Shown: positions 17,782 to 27,026, counted from the stretch's first letter. The stretch is DNA of 64,000 nt from Pseudoalteromonas sp. NC201 (GCF_002850255.1 NZ_CP022523.1:186001-250000); one strand, 5' to 3'. Made by a program: numbers and translations. The notes: a model not told the origin generated them from the sequence alone.

Positions 17782-20610
17782 ATGACAACAATAATATATA
17801 AACATAGCCTGATCGCCGCTGCTGTCCTAGCAGCGGTAGCAACTAACTCAGTAACAGCCGCAACAGAAGAACAAGCAGAAGAAATAGAACGCGTTGAGGT
17901 GACAGGATCTCGTATCAAGCGTATCGCCATTGAAGGTGTTACCAATGTCCAAAGTCTCTCTTCCGCTGATATGGTCAGAAGTGGCTTTAACACAGTGTAT
18001 GATGCACTGAGTAGTATTTCAGCCGCCAGTGGTGCCGTTCTCGGTGAAGTAGAAACTGGCTCCTATACACCTGGTGCCAAAGAGTTAAACCTGTTAGGTG
18101 TTGGACCTGAATACACACTAATTCTCGTTAATGGTAAGCGCTTGGCTTATTACCCAATGCCGTACGGTGGCCAAACCAATTTTGTTAATCTCGATATGTT
18201 GCCAACGGCGATGGTTGAGCGCATCGATATTCAATCCGGCGGAGGCTCTGCAATCTACGGTTCAGATGCGATGGCTGGGGTAGTCAATATTATCACCAAA
18301 AAAGGTATGGACGAGCATGTCGTTGAAGCATTCTATGGCCAGGATACTTATGGTACGGGTGATAAAAAAGGCTTGTCGTTTGTTGGTGGTTTTGAGCAAG
18401 ACGACTTTACGTTTGACTACTCACTAGAATACAAGACGGAAGAGGCGCTAACTGGTGCCGACAGACCTTTTCATGACAGTGTTTGGGATAATCCAGATCC
18501 AACAAACAAGCGAGAGCTCAATCGTTCAATTACCGTATGGGCTGAGAATACCGAGTTCAAAAATCAATATTCAGCGCAGTACTGTAATACAGATAATAAT
18601 CCACACCCGACTGCGGTTCAGCACTTTATTAGCCGCAATGATTACGGCCTAAGCTGTGGGTGGGATGAAACTGGCAACAATTTATTACGTAACCAAGTTG
18701 AAACCATGAGTTTGTATATCAACTCGGTGTACAGTATCAACGACGAACACAGTTTTTTTGTTAACGGATTTTATATCGATCAAGAAAAGAAAGGGGCACG
18801 AAACCCATTCTTCTTTGCTCATGCAGAGTCAATTCACGGATCTATGTTTTGGGATCCTGATATAAAAAATAAAGCTGGTGGGTACGGCGCTCCAGTTAAG
18901 TATATGTGGCGGATAGTGAATGATTCAGAATATACAAATGATGGCTTAGGTCGGGTATACGATGATAAATCTTATTCATTTAGTTTTGGTCTTGAAGGGG
19001 AGATAGCGGATTACTATTACTCCGTTGGCTTCAGCCGTTCACAATACGACTTCTCTGATAGGTACTTGCATCACACGGTTGAAGGAAATAACTGGCTAAA
19101 AGGCCCTAAGTTGGGAGAGGTTGATGGCATGCCAATCTACCGTCCAAATTACCAAGCTTTTTTTGCACCTCTGACCCAAGACAATATGTATAACATGGCT
19201 GATTGGGCAACCTACGATGGCTTATCGTTCAATGAAACCCTAACCGCAGATCTGTCCGGGGATTTATTTGAATTGCCAGCAGGATTTGTGTCTTTTGCCG
19301 CATATATTGAGCTGATGAAAGAAGGGACGAGAGCGACGCCCGATAGCAGAATACTAAATAAAGAATTTGTCGGTCTGACTGGCGTTATCACCGATGGTGA
19401 GCGTAACCGTTATGCTGCGGCGACAGAATTTATGATCCCTATTACTGAACAGATCTCTAGTGAAATTGCGCTGCGTTATGACCACTATGATGATATTTCT
19501 GATGTTGGTGGAGCATTCACTTATCAAGTTGGTTTTAAATACTCTCCCACTGACGCGCTGATGCTAAGAAGTGCATATGGAACAACGTTCCGTGGTCCCA
19601 GCATGAGCTCGGTATATCAAGGGTTTGCCGGTAACTTTGGACGAGGCTCGGACAGAGTGATTGCAGATGCTTGCCTACGTTTTCAAACCACAGGGGATCC
19701 CGCTCAATATAATGCTGATGCATTAACTATCAGCTGTGCAGACTTAGACACAACAAATAGCAATGAGCCAAAGCTAGATGCTGACTTTGAGACAATCTCA
19801 GCAGGGGATCCAACTTTAAAAGAAGAATCTGGTCATTCATTAACCTTTGGTCTGGTGTATGAGTATTCCCCTGAGCTGTCATTCAATGTTGATGTTTATG
19901 ACATTGTCTTAAAAGACAAAATTACTCGACTTGGGTCTGGCGAAATTCTTGATAATGTCTGGAAGTGTGAAAACGGCCTAATTGATTCATCTTCTGCTAA
20001 ATGCGCCAATATGCAAGACAGAGTACAGCGTTTTGATCAAGATGGTCTGGCAACCGACTGGTTAGGGAACACGAAAAAAGGGTTACCGTACACCGCAGCA
20101 ATTATCAGAGAAGGTTATATAAACGCCGCGGAAAGGCAGCATGGCGGCGTCAACTTTGGTGTGAAGGGCACGTTTGAGTCAGAGCTTGGTGAGTTTATTT
20201 ATAAGCTTGATTACAGCCATGTTTTAAAGAAAAAAGAAAAGCTTCGTCCCGAAGATCCGCTTGAGGATGTGCTAGACAGTCAAGATAACTATAACTTCAA
20301 AGATATGGCATCGTTTAACCTGACTTGGCAGTTGGAAAAGACCGCAATTTCATGGCAGGTAAATTATAAAGGAAAAAATTGGAACGGTGCTGATTTTGGT
20401 CAAAGAGAAAAGTTACCTGCATGGATAAAGCATAACCTAACCATTGGCCATTACATCAATGACAATACGCGAGTGATGTTTACGGTTCAAAACTTATTAA
20501 ATGCGATGCCGCCTCAAGATGACTCGTTTAGAGGTTACCCATTTTATAAAGCGGGTAATTATGACACGAACGGGCGTGAGTTCTTACTAAAAGTTAACTA
20601 CCAATTTTAA
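17782..20610 (+). CDS. TonB-dependent outer membrane receptor
   Basis: The 942-residue receptor has a signal peptide (cleavage near SVTA at about residue 27) and a TonB-box-like EIERVEVTGSRI. The plug domain (about 45-190) includes NGKRLAYYP and GSAIYGSDAMAGVVNIIT, and a 22-strand barrel ends in the aromatic FLLKVNYQF. It imports a substrate too large for porins using TonB energy. Substrate class is not readable; the two flanking secreted BSP-domain proteins suggest peptides, glycopeptides or glycans released outside. GTGGGGGTCTT precedes the ATG. The next gene starts 17 bases after the stop, so they are co-transcribed. Confidence 0.93.
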   Translation: MTTIIYKHSLIAAAVLAAVATNSVTAATEEQAEEIERVEVTGSRIKRIAIEGVTNVQSLSSADMVRSGFNTVYDALSSISAASGAVLGEVETGSYTPGAKELNLLGVGPEYTLILVNGKRLAYYPMPYGGQTNFVNLDMLPTAMVERIDIQSGGGSAIYGSDAMAGVVNIITKKGMDEHVVEAFYGQDTYGTGDKKGLSFVGGFEQDDFTFDYSLEYKTEEALTGADRPFHDSVWDNPDPTNKRELNRSITVWAENTEFKNQYSAQYCNTDNNPHPTAVQHFISRNDYGLSCGWDETGNNLLRNQVETMSLYINSVYSINDEHSFFVNGFYIDQEKKGARNPFFFAHAESIHGSMFWDPDIKNKAGGYGAPVKYMWRIVNDSEYTNDGLGRVYDDKSYSFSFGLEGEIADYYYSVGFSRSQYDFSDRYLHHTVEGNNWLKGPKLGEVDGMPIYRPNYQAFFAPLTQDNMYNMADWATYDGLSFNETLTADLSGDLFELPAGFVSFAAYIELMKEGTRATPDSRILNKEFVGLTGVITDGERNRYAAATEFMIPITEQISSEIALRYDHYDDISDVGGAFTYQVGFKYSPTDALMLRSAYGTTFRGPSMSSVYQGFAGNFGRGSDRVIADACLRFQTTGDPAQYNADALTISCADLDTTNSNEPKLDADFETISAGDPTLKEESGHSLTFGLVYEYSPELSFNVDVYDIVLKDKITRLGSGEILDNVWKCENGLIDSSSAKCANMQDRVQRFDQDGLATDWLGNTKKGLPYTAAIIREGYINAAERQHGGVNFGVKGTFESELGEFIYKLDYSHVLKKKEKLRPEDPLEDVLDSQDNYNFKDMASFNLTWQLEKTAISWQVNYKGKNWNGADFGQREKLPAWIKHNLTIGHYINDNTRVMFTVQNLLNAMPPQDDSFRGYPFYKAGNYDTNGREFLLKVNYQF

Positions 20611-20627
20611 TAATAAAGGGTAACGAA

Positions 20628-22703
20628 ATGAGAAAATTAATGCTATCAGCGGTGGCAATGGCCGTCGCTGCGACACTTATAGGCTGTAATGATGGTTCTG
20701 AATTTGTTGAACGTGATAAGCCTGAACAAACTCAATCATCTGGGCAGCCAGACTCTGGCGCACTGCGTAATATCACCTCAGATACTGGAGTAGAAATTGA
20801 GGCTATTTTAGCGGATGGTGTACAAGCCTCACCTGCAGGTGAAAGTGTCGACAAACTTATCGACGCTAACACGAGTACAAAATTCCTCGCTTTTGCGCCA
20901 AACGTCACTGTAGTGTTTAAAGCCGCGACAGAGATAGAACTTAGGGAATATAGCTTTACATCAGCAAACGACGAAGCGAACCGAGATCCAAAACAGTGGG
21001 TCGTATATGGCTCAAATGATAAAACAGAGTGGGTTGAGCTGGACTCAAGAGCGGGAGAAGTATTCTCTGCTCGAGGACTGACTCGCAATTTTGAATTGGC
21101 CGAAAGCGGCGAAAAGTATCGCTACTTCAAATTTGATTTAGTACATGGTGGTACGGATAGCTATGGTGCTGATATTACGCAGCTAGCGGAACTCGAGATC
21201 AAAACGGTATCGGATATTCCTATCGTCGCATTTAATGCGACAAACATGACTCCAGAAGTCTCTGAGTATATTGTTTTTGGAGATGAGTCGTTGGTTAACC
21301 CGACTCACTGGCAGTGGACATTTGAAGATGGTATTCCTGCAACAAGTACAGAGCAAAATCCATTGGTTAAGTTTGAAGCATTAGGGCCAAAAACCATTAC
21401 ACTGGTTGCGAGTAACGACAAAGGGGAAGCGACATTAGTTCAGCAAGACTTTATCCGTGTGTGGGATCCAGCCTCGCCATGGGCAGGGTTTCCAGAGCCT
21501 GTAATTGAAGTGAAAAAAGAACTACCAGAGCACCCAGGACAGCTGGCGCTTGAACGTGCGGTCCCAGACCTAAATACCCTTATTCATGAGATCTCTTTGA
21601 AGATTGCCAAGCGCTTGTTCAATAATGTAACCGAAATCAACGTTTTTGAGCACGTTACTTTTATTACCGGAGACTTTGATGCGCCGGCTTCAAAGGCCGG
21701 TGAAGGCAAATTTATGGAGCTTAGGTTTGATGTTAAGCACATCGCCAACCTAGAGGGTCTTGGAGATGAGGCTATCCGTAACGAAGTTATTGGCGTGCTG
21801 TGGCATGAGCTGACTCATGGCTACAATAATGTTCCGGCTGAAGGTGAATATCGTCCGGGCACGGATTATCATACCTACTTAGAAGCGCTGGCTAACTTTA
21901 TTCGAATTGATGCTGGTTACTTAGAGCATAGACGCGGTGGAGTTCGCTGGATGGAACACTACAATGTTGATGCTTACGATCAAACAGCATTCTTCTTTGA
22001 GTGGGTAGAAAACAGTCACCGTAACACCGATTTTATCCGTAAGTTTAATGCGGCAGCAAAAACGCTTGATGCGTGGAGTTTAGACACCGCTTTTAAGTCT
22101 ATATTTGGTGAACAACGGGGGATTGATGCAGTATTTGAAGAGTATCAAGTCTACCTTGCAAGCGTCGGTAAGTTACCACCAGTACCACTTGGCTATCAGA
22201 ACTTTGCACCCACTAGCACTCAGGTAACAACAAACGGAACTGCACTTGTGCCTTTTAATGAGGGGGCAGACAAGCTTAATGATAGAAATATTACCTCTAA
22301 ATTTAATGTGGTGTTGGAAGCCCCTGCTTGGCTTGCACAATATGCGCCTGACTTGTTGCCGATAAAACAGGTTGATAAAGCCCAAGTGAACTATGTGTTT
22401 GACAGCGCCAAAACAGCAAAATACTACTCATTAGCGACAGCGGGAGACAACCCTCATCGCTTTCCTAATGCATGGCAGCTACAGGGCTCAAATGACGGTA
22501 CGAATTGGATTACGCTAGATACTCAACAGTTCAACGAACTACCTAATACGATGGAATACTATAGCTTTGCTATCGAGAGTCCAAATGCGTATACCCAGTA
22601 TCGTTTGGAACTTGAGCATACCCGTGAAGGCGGTGGAATTGGCGGCGCTAGCGGAAGGCTAATTCAACTAGGCGAATTCTCATTGTGGGAAGCAAAAGAC
22701 TAG
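20628..22703 (+). CDS. Lipoprotein with discoidin-PKD-BSP-discoidin architecture
   Basis: The 691-residue protein begins with a lipoprotein signal (LIGC, Cys20). It has an F5/8C domain (about 45-190), a PKD-like domain (about 200-275, HWQWTFEDG) and the BSP domain with VLWHELTHGYN (His393, Glu394, His397). A second F5/8C domain lies at about 525-690. It is a longer paralogue of the protein at 16138, sharing the IQPWKGF/ASPWAGF linker and the HEIxxD-like follow-on helix. Being lipid-anchored it probably works at the cell surface or periplasm beside the TonB receptor it is co-transcribed with. The enzymatic reaction is unproven. Confidence 0.82.
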   Translation: MRKLMLSAVAMAVAATLIGCNDGSEFVERDKPEQTQSSGQPDSGALRNITSDTGVEIEAILADGVQASPAGESVDKLIDANTSTKFLAFAPNVTVVFKAATEIELREYSFTSANDEANRDPKQWVVYGSNDKTEWVELDSRAGEVFSARGLTRNFELAESGEKYRYFKFDLVHGGTDSYGADITQLAELEIKTVSDIPIVAFNATNMTPEVSEYIVFGDESLVNPTHWQWTFEDGIPATSTEQNPLVKFEALGPKTITLVASNDKGEATLVQQDFIRVWDPASPWAGFPEPVIEVKKELPEHPGQLALERAVPDLNTLIHEISLKIAKRLFNNVTEINVFEHVTFITGDFDAPASKAGEGKFMELRFDVKHIANLEGLGDEAIRNEVIGVLWHELTHGYNNVPAEGEYRPGTDYHTYLEALANFIRIDAGYLEHRRGGVRWMEHYNVDAYDQTAFFFEWVENSHRNTDFIRKFNAAAKTLDAWSLDTAFKSIFGEQRGIDAVFEEYQVYLASVGKLPPVPLGYQNFAPTSTQVTTNGTALVPFNEGADKLNDRNITSKFNVVLEAPAWLAQYAPDLLPIKQVDKAQVNYVFDSAKTAKYYSLATAGDNPHRFPNAWQLQGSNDGTNWITLDTQQFNELPNTMEYYSFAIESPNAYTQYRLELEHTREGGGIGGASGRLIQLGEFSLWEAKD

Positions 22704-22711
22704 CCTTTTAG

Positions 22712-22740
22712 TTTAAAGGTGGGCAATGCCCACCTTTAAA
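22712..22740. terminator. Hairpin terminator after the TonB/BSP operon
   Basis: TTTAAAGGTGGGC-AAT-GCCCACCTTTAAA gives a perfect 13-bp stem. It lies between convergent genes and may act in both directions; the U-run is weak. Confidence 0.7.
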
Positions 22741-22758
22741 ACGTACTTATTTTGACCT

Positions 22759-22899
22759 TTAACGTTTCTTCTTCTTTTTACCTTGAACCGCTTTAAATCG
22801 CGGATTAGATTTACAAATTACGTAAACCCGACCGCGTCTTTTTACGACTTGGCACCCCGGTCTATTTTTAGCGCTTTTGAGTGAGCTCAGTACTTTCAT
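22759..22899 (-). CDS. rpmJ: Type B 50S ribosomal protein L36 (YkgO-like)
   Basis: This 46-residue gene is read on the minus strand from the ATG at 22899. It encodes [20 protein letters not shown] and onward to a lysine-rich tail, matching the YkgO-type alternative L36 (MKVLxSLxxAK start, [14 protein letters not shown] core). It has two cysteines but not the full four-ligand zinc site of canonical L36. It substitutes in ribosomes under zinc limitation. The start is 5 bases after the rpmE2 stop, so both form one operon. Confidence 0.92.
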   Translation of the reverse strand: MKVLSSLKSAKNRPGCQVVKRRGRVYVICKSNPRFKAVQGKKKKKR

Positions 22900-22904
22900 C
22901 TGGT

Positions 22905-23162
22905 TTATCCTTTTTTAGTCGCAAGGTTTTTAAAGCGACGGTTAAATTGTGCAACTCGACCATCACTTGCCACCAACTTCTGTTTACCAGTGTAGAAAGG
23001 GTGAGACGCACTAGAGACGTCAATTGGGAAGTAAGGGTAAGTCTTACCATCTAGTTCAACGGTTCTGTCTGATTTAATGGTTGAACCAACAATAAAGTAC
23101 TTATCAACCGATGTATCATGGAAGGCAACAAGTTGATAATCAGGGTGGATATTGGGTTTCAC
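22905..23162 (-). CDS. rpmE2: Type B 50S ribosomal protein L31 (zinc-independent, YkgM-like)
   Basis: This 85-residue protein ([18 protein letters not shown] opening, [22 protein letters not shown] end) is the L31 paralogue without the CxxC zinc ligands; it contains no cysteine at all. Such proteins replace zinc-loaded L31 when zinc is scarce, releasing zinc. It heads the rpmE2-rpmJ2 operon behind a Zur-like palindrome. Confidence 0.96.
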   Translation of the reverse strand: MKPNIHPDYQLVAFHDTSVDKYFIVGSTIKSDRTVELDGKTYPYFPIDVSSASHPFYTGKQKLVASDGRVAQFNRRFKNLATKKG

Positions 23163-23188
23163 GACAACGACTCCTAAATAATGTGTTG

Positions 23189-23207
23189 TTATATTGTATC
23201 AATATAA
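23189..23207. promoter_or_regulatory. Candidate Zur operator of rpmE2-rpmJ2
   Basis: TTATATTG-TAT-CAATATAA is a perfect 8-bp inverted repeat 27 bases upstream of the rpmE2 start. AT-rich palindromes of the GTTATA...TATAAC type are known for Zur in Gammaproteobacteria, and these paralogues are classical Zur targets. Zur binding is inferred. Confidence 0.55.
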
Positions 23208-23563
23208 ATCAAATAAAAACTATTCTCAACAACTAATTTGTCGTTGCCGCTATTTAGTGCGATACGCCTAATTCGTCGACGCATGCGGAACTAAACTGAA
23301 TGCATCTTGAGCAGTTGATTAAAAGGGGCTTACTTTCCTTAAAATTGCCTGATATAACTAGTTCTAGATAGTTTCTCAAGTAGTCATATTGGTGTTGACA
23401 CCTAACCGGAATAGTAGCGAATAGACTTTTTTTGGAATATAGCTATCGATGTAAGCCTGTTGGTTTGATAGATATGAGATAAAAGAGTGAGATCCAATTG
23501 AGGCTGGCTTAACGGTTGATAACCTTCACTAAATGAGAGAGGTCTAGCAAATAATTAAAACCT

Positions 23564-23583
23564 AGTACGTTCGCGAAAGTACT
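23564..23583. promoter_or_regulatory. 20-bp near-perfect palindrome upstream of a small gene
   Basis: AGTACGTTCGCGAAAGTACT is symmetrical except for one position per arm. It lies 37 bases before the ATG at 23621 and could be an operator. The rest of the 458-base gap 23163-23620, apart from the Zur-like site, shows nothing recognisable. Confidence 0.4.
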
Positions 23584-23620
23584 TTGTTCGCTAACGCAAT
23601 ACAGATATAGAGCATTTATT

Positions 23621-23875
23621 ATGGATAAACATGCTGAGTTAGATAACTCAATTTTGGCTAAGCTTCACAGCAGCGATGACAGCGCGTTACAGCAAGAATT
23701 AGACACACTCTCTTGCACACATAGTGACATAGTGACACTACTGGCACAGTATCAAACGCTCAGTGAGCAAGATGATGAACTGTTCGATGCTTGGTACGAC
23801 AGCTTATGTAAAGATCAGTTAAAGGTCTTAAAAGCATTTGAGATAATTCGTGCGCACATAGAACAGCAAATATAA
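23621..23875 (+). CDS. Small acidic protein of unknown function
   Basis: This 84-residue acidic, mostly helical protein (MDKHAELDNSILAKLHSSDD start) has no recognised domain, signal peptide or membrane segment. The ribosome-binding site is weak (AGAGCA). Codon use is like that of neighbouring genes and the reading frame ends cleanly with TAA. It is convergent with the gene at 23922. Possibly a real lineage-specific gene. Confidence 0.45.
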   Translation: MDKHAELDNSILAKLHSSDDSALQQELDTLSCTHSDIVTLLAQYQTLSEQDDELFDAWYDSLCKDQLKVLKAFEIIRAHIEQQI

Positions 23876-23921
23876 ATACGCATAGATTGTCTGGCGAAAC
23901 GGTTGTGCGCCAGACTGCAGA

Positions 23922-24575
23922 TTATTTGATTGATAAGTCGTACTTACTAATCAATTGGTCAATGTATCGAGTGCGTAGCGATTCTGTTTGCTCAGCTTGA
24001 GTATTGGCTGCCAATGCTTTGTTTAGTAGCTTCATGGCGCTGTGTACTTGAATACGTTGCTCTGGGGCAATGCTGCTGGCGGTTCTTGCTTCTGTAATGT
24101 CGTCGATAATCGCGCGGCCTAGGTCAATATAAAGTGCTTCCTCTACGAGACCATTTTGGCTGATCACCCCATACTTGCCACATAAAAACTGTTGCCAAAC
24201 TTGCTGTACATGCTCTGTAAGGTCATCACTAAAGCTTGGATCTTCGGTGTAAAAGCCTTTTTCAATACATTTCGTAAGTGCTTCACAGTAACGCTGTTGA
24301 AATAACTCAAATGCACTACTTGATTGATCTACTTTATGTTTAAGTAAAAGTTGCCCCCAATTGAGTAGGCCTCGGGCATAAAAATCAGTATATTCTTCAC
24401 ATTCGTACAGGCCAAAGTACGAACTACACTTAATTTGATTTTGAATACTATAACTCGGATTTGGGAATAGGCTCATTTGTTGCCATTCTAAGAGCTGTTC
24501 TTCAGGTATCTTTAAGCTGCTGCTCAGCTCCAAAGTGGTATAAAAGTGCGTATTTAGAAAATGTGTCAGTCCCAT
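23922..24575 (-). CDS. Uncharacterised protein, possibly DUF6058 family
   Basis: The start is placed at MGLTHFLNTHFYTT (24575, 217 aa) because the preceding 22 residues look non-homologous. The N-terminal LNTHFYTTLELSSSLKI...LLEWQQMSLFPNPSYSI segment recalls the helix-turn-helix-like opening of DUF6058 proteins, which carry a natural-product-biosynthesis label in databases without a defined activity. The rest is helical with a conserved-looking EEALYIDLGRAIIDDI block. It is divergent from the DapA-like gene. Family assignment is from memory and tentative. Confidence 0.5.
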   Translation of the reverse strand: MGLTHFLNTHFYTTLELSSSLKIPEEQLLEWQQMSLFPNPSYSIQNQIKCSSYFGLYECEEYTDFYARGLLNWGQLLLKHKVDQSSSAFELFQQRYCEALTKCIEKGFYTEDPSFSDDLTEHVQQVWQQFLCGKYGVISQNGLVEEALYIDLGRAIIDDITEARTASSIAPEQRIQVHSAMKLLNKALAANTQAEQTESLRTRYIDQLISKYDLSIK

Positions 24576-24749
24576 AAAATTAAACTGGATAAATATACAG
24601 TGCTTTTGATTTTGCTGGATCTTTACGCAAATAACAAGCACTAAAGTTAAATTTCGTTAGATTTAACCGATTTACTCAGGTTTATGGGTCGGATCTCAGT
24701 CAGATTTATGGTAAAAATGGCTGTCAACTGGAAGAGTAATAGAAAGACC

Positions 24750-25664
24750 ATGCATCAGATCCAATCAATAAAAAAAGCAAGCTTAATTACCGCTATTAAA
24801 ACCCCTTACACAATGGCGGGTGAAATTGACTTAGATACTTACGACAAGCTAGTCGAAGCGCAAATCGCCGGCGGTGTCGATGGTATTGTTGTCGGTGGCA
24901 CCACAGGTGAAGGCCAACTGATGAATTGGGAAGAGCACTTAATGCTCATTGCCCATTCTGCGAATAAATTTGGCGATAAACTGCTGATTGTTGGTAACAC
25001 TGGCAGCAATAACACCAGAGAAGCAAAAAAAGCGACTGAATATGGATTTGCATCAGGTATGCACTGTGCACTACAAATAAATCCGTATTATGGCAAAACC
25101 TCAATTACGGGTGTGAAGGCTCACCTGAAAGAAGTCTTGGAAATCGGTCCTGGCTTTATTTACAACGTGCCTGGCAGAACGGGACAAGACATTACGCCTG
25201 ATATCATTGAGCCGCTGGCCAGCCACAAGCATTTTGTTGGTATGAAAGAATGTGCGGGTGATGAGCGTATCGCACACTATGAAGCGAAAGGCATTGCGTG
25301 TTGGTCAGGTAACGATGATCAAGCCCACGATAGCCGTCATAACAGCCAATCTCATGGCGTTATTTCTGTTGCTTCAAACATCATTCCGGGCTTATTCAGG
25401 CAATTGATGGACACGCCTAACCAAGCGCTTAACCAGTCTTTGCAACCGTTAATGAACTGGCTCTTTTGCGAACCAAATCCAATTGCTATCAATTCAGCTT
25501 TGATTATGACTGGCGCAGTCAAACCGGTATTTAGATTGCCTTATGTGCCACTGTCGCCAGCACAGCAAAAAGAGGGGATTGAACTCCTTTCTCAGTTAAA
25601 AGAAAGTGACTTTGTTGGCTCGACACCAAAATTAATTGACGAAACCTTGCTTAAGTTTTGTTAA
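24750..25664 (+). CDS. dapA: Plant-type 4-hydroxy-tetrahydrodipicolinate synthase
   Basis: The frame opens at 24684; the start at 24750 (MHQIQSIKKASLITAIKTPY, 304 aa) matches the family best. It has the DHDPS active site: Thr51-Thr52 in GGTTGEG, Tyr138 in IYNVPGRTGQD and the Schiff-base Lys166 in GMKECAGD. The wording GTTGEGQLMNWEEH, GNTGSNNTREA, HINPYYGKTS-like, WSGNDDQAHDSR and FRLPYVPL is that of plant enzymes rather than the usual E. coli type. It condenses pyruvate with aspartate semialdehyde in lysine synthesis. It stands alone, not next to bamC or purC as typical bacterial dapA does, so it may be a second dapA. Confidence 0.85.
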   Translation: MHQIQSIKKASLITAIKTPYTMAGEIDLDTYDKLVEAQIAGGVDGIVVGGTTGEGQLMNWEEHLMLIAHSANKFGDKLLIVGNTGSNNTREAKKATEYGFASGMHCALQINPYYGKTSITGVKAHLKEVLEIGPGFIYNVPGRTGQDITPDIIEPLASHKHFVGMKECAGDERIAHYEAKGIACWSGNDDQAHDSRHNSQSHGVISVASNIIPGLFRQLMDTPNQALNQSLQPLMNWLFCEPNPIAINSALIMTGAVKPVFRLPYVPLSPAQQKEGIELLSQLKESDFVGSTPKLIDETLLKFC

Positions 25665-25712
25665 AAGTCGGTTTGTCATTTATAATCTGCGACCGTTTTT
25701 GACTCGGTCGTA
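25658..25712 (+). promoter_or_regulatory. Candidate promoter and 5' hairpin of the helicase gene
   Basis: TTGTTA (25658-25663), 17 bases and TATAAT (25681-25686) form a good sigma-70 promoter that overlaps the end of the dapA gene. The transcript would start with a CGACCG (25690-25695)/CGGTCG (25705-25710) hairpin just before the ATG at 25720, which may modulate translation. Confidence 0.5.
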
Positions 25713-25719
25713 GGTTATT

Positions 25720-27003
25720 ATGGCAACGTTTTCTTCATTTAGTTTCGCACAGCCTCTTTTAGATGCGCTGCAAGACATCAATTTTCATACATTAACGCCA
25801 ATTCAACAGGCGGCTATCCCAGCTGTCCGTCAAGGTAGTGATGTGCTCGCAACAGCGCAAACTGGAACAGGGAAAACCGCAGCTTTTGCATTACCTATCA
25901 TCCAAAAATTGCTTGAGGCTGAAGCACAGTCGACGCCAAGAGCGTTGATTTTGGCGCCAACGCGTGAGCTTGCCGAGCAAATTGCCAACAACTGTGCGAC
26001 ATTTGCTAAGTACACAGACTTAAAAGTGCAGGCACTGTTTGGCGGAGTTAACGCCAATGGCCAGGCTGAGCGCTTAAAGCAGGGCGTGGATATTTTAGTG
26101 GCAACCCCTGGACGCTTGTTAGATCATATCCGCCTAGGTAATGTCACGTTAAGTAACGTTAAACACTTAGTGTTAGATGAAGCTGACCGCATGTTAGATA
26201 TGGGCTTTATCACCGACATGCAAAAAATCATTGAGCTGGTGGATAAGCAAAAGCAGCTATTGTTGTTTTCTGCAACTTTCCCGTCGGCAATGAAGCAGTT
26301 CGCGAAACAAGTGTTGGAACACCCTAAGTTAATCCAAGCGGCGCCGGAAAATAGTACAGCCGACACGGTTCGCCACGTTGTTTACCCAGTTAAAGAAGAA
26401 CGTAAGCGCGAGTTACTATCTGAGCTGATCGGGACCAAAAATTGGCAACAAGTGCTAGTGTTCGTCAATATGAAAGAAACCGCGGACAAGCTGGTTGAAG
26501 AGCTAAAGCTTGATGGTATAGATGCAAATGTATGTCATGGCGATAAAACTCAAGGCGCTCGTCGTCGCGCTTTAAGAGAGTTCACCGAAGGCAAAGTACG
26601 CGTTATGGTTGCAACCGAAGTCGCAGCTCGCGGATTGGATATCGTTGGCCTGCCACGCGTGGTTAACTACGATGTGCCTTATCTTGCCGAAGATTATGTT
26701 CACCGCATCGGAAGAACTGGTCGTGCAGGTCAGTTTGGTTATGCGATCACCTTTGTAAGCCGCGAAGAAGAATCTGATCTTATTCATATTGAGCAGTTAA
26801 TCGAGCAGCAAATTTCACGCTATTATCTGCCGGGCTACGAAGTAGCAAACCGTGAAAGACTGGTTGAGACTATCCAGAAGAAACCAGCGCATCAACGTCG
26901 TAAGGCGCGGGTGAATAAGCCTTCGAATCAAGCAAGTGCAGAAGCGAGATTAAAAAACCGCTCTCGTATTGCAAATGTACGTAAGCAGCAAAAGAAGAAG
27001 TAA
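25720..27003 (+). CDS. rhlE: DEAD-box ATP-dependent RNA helicase, RhlE type
   Basis: The 427-residue helicase shows all motifs: Q motif LTPIQQAAIP, motif I AQTGTGKT, Ia PTRELAEQ, II DEAD, III SAT and VI HRIGRTGRAG. A basic C-terminal tail (KPAHQRRKARVNK) ends in RKQQKKK. This fits RhlE-like helicases that remodel RNA during ribosome assembly or in cold. It is preceded by a hairpin leader and followed by a strong terminator. It could also be an RhlE paralogue with a different name in other genomes. Confidence 0.9.
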   Translation: MATFSSFSFAQPLLDALQDINFHTLTPIQQAAIPAVRQGSDVLATAQTGTGKTAAFALPIIQKLLEAEAQSTPRALILAPTRELAEQIANNCATFAKYTDLKVQALFGGVNANGQAERLKQGVDILVATPGRLLDHIRLGNVTLSNVKHLVLDEADRMLDMGFITDMQKIIELVDKQKQLLLFSATFPSAMKQFAKQVLEHPKLIQAAPENSTADTVRHVVYPVKEERKRELLSELIGTKNWQQVLVFVNMKETADKLVEELKLDGIDANVCHGDKTQGARRRALREFTEGKVRVMVATEVAARGLDIVGLPRVVNYDVPYLAEDYVHRIGRTGRAGQFGYAITFVSREEESDLIHIEQLIEQQISRYYLPGYEVANRERLVETIQKKPAHQRRKARVNKPSNQASAEARLKNRSRIANVRKQQKKK

Positions 27004-27026
27004 AATTGTTTTTTTGCTTTATTTAC

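Noticed and set aside
20380..20392. TTGGAACGG-like match to the GGAACGTTCC operator inside the TonB receptor gene
   Set aside because: It lacks the second half of the palindrome and lies within coding DNA; taken as chance.
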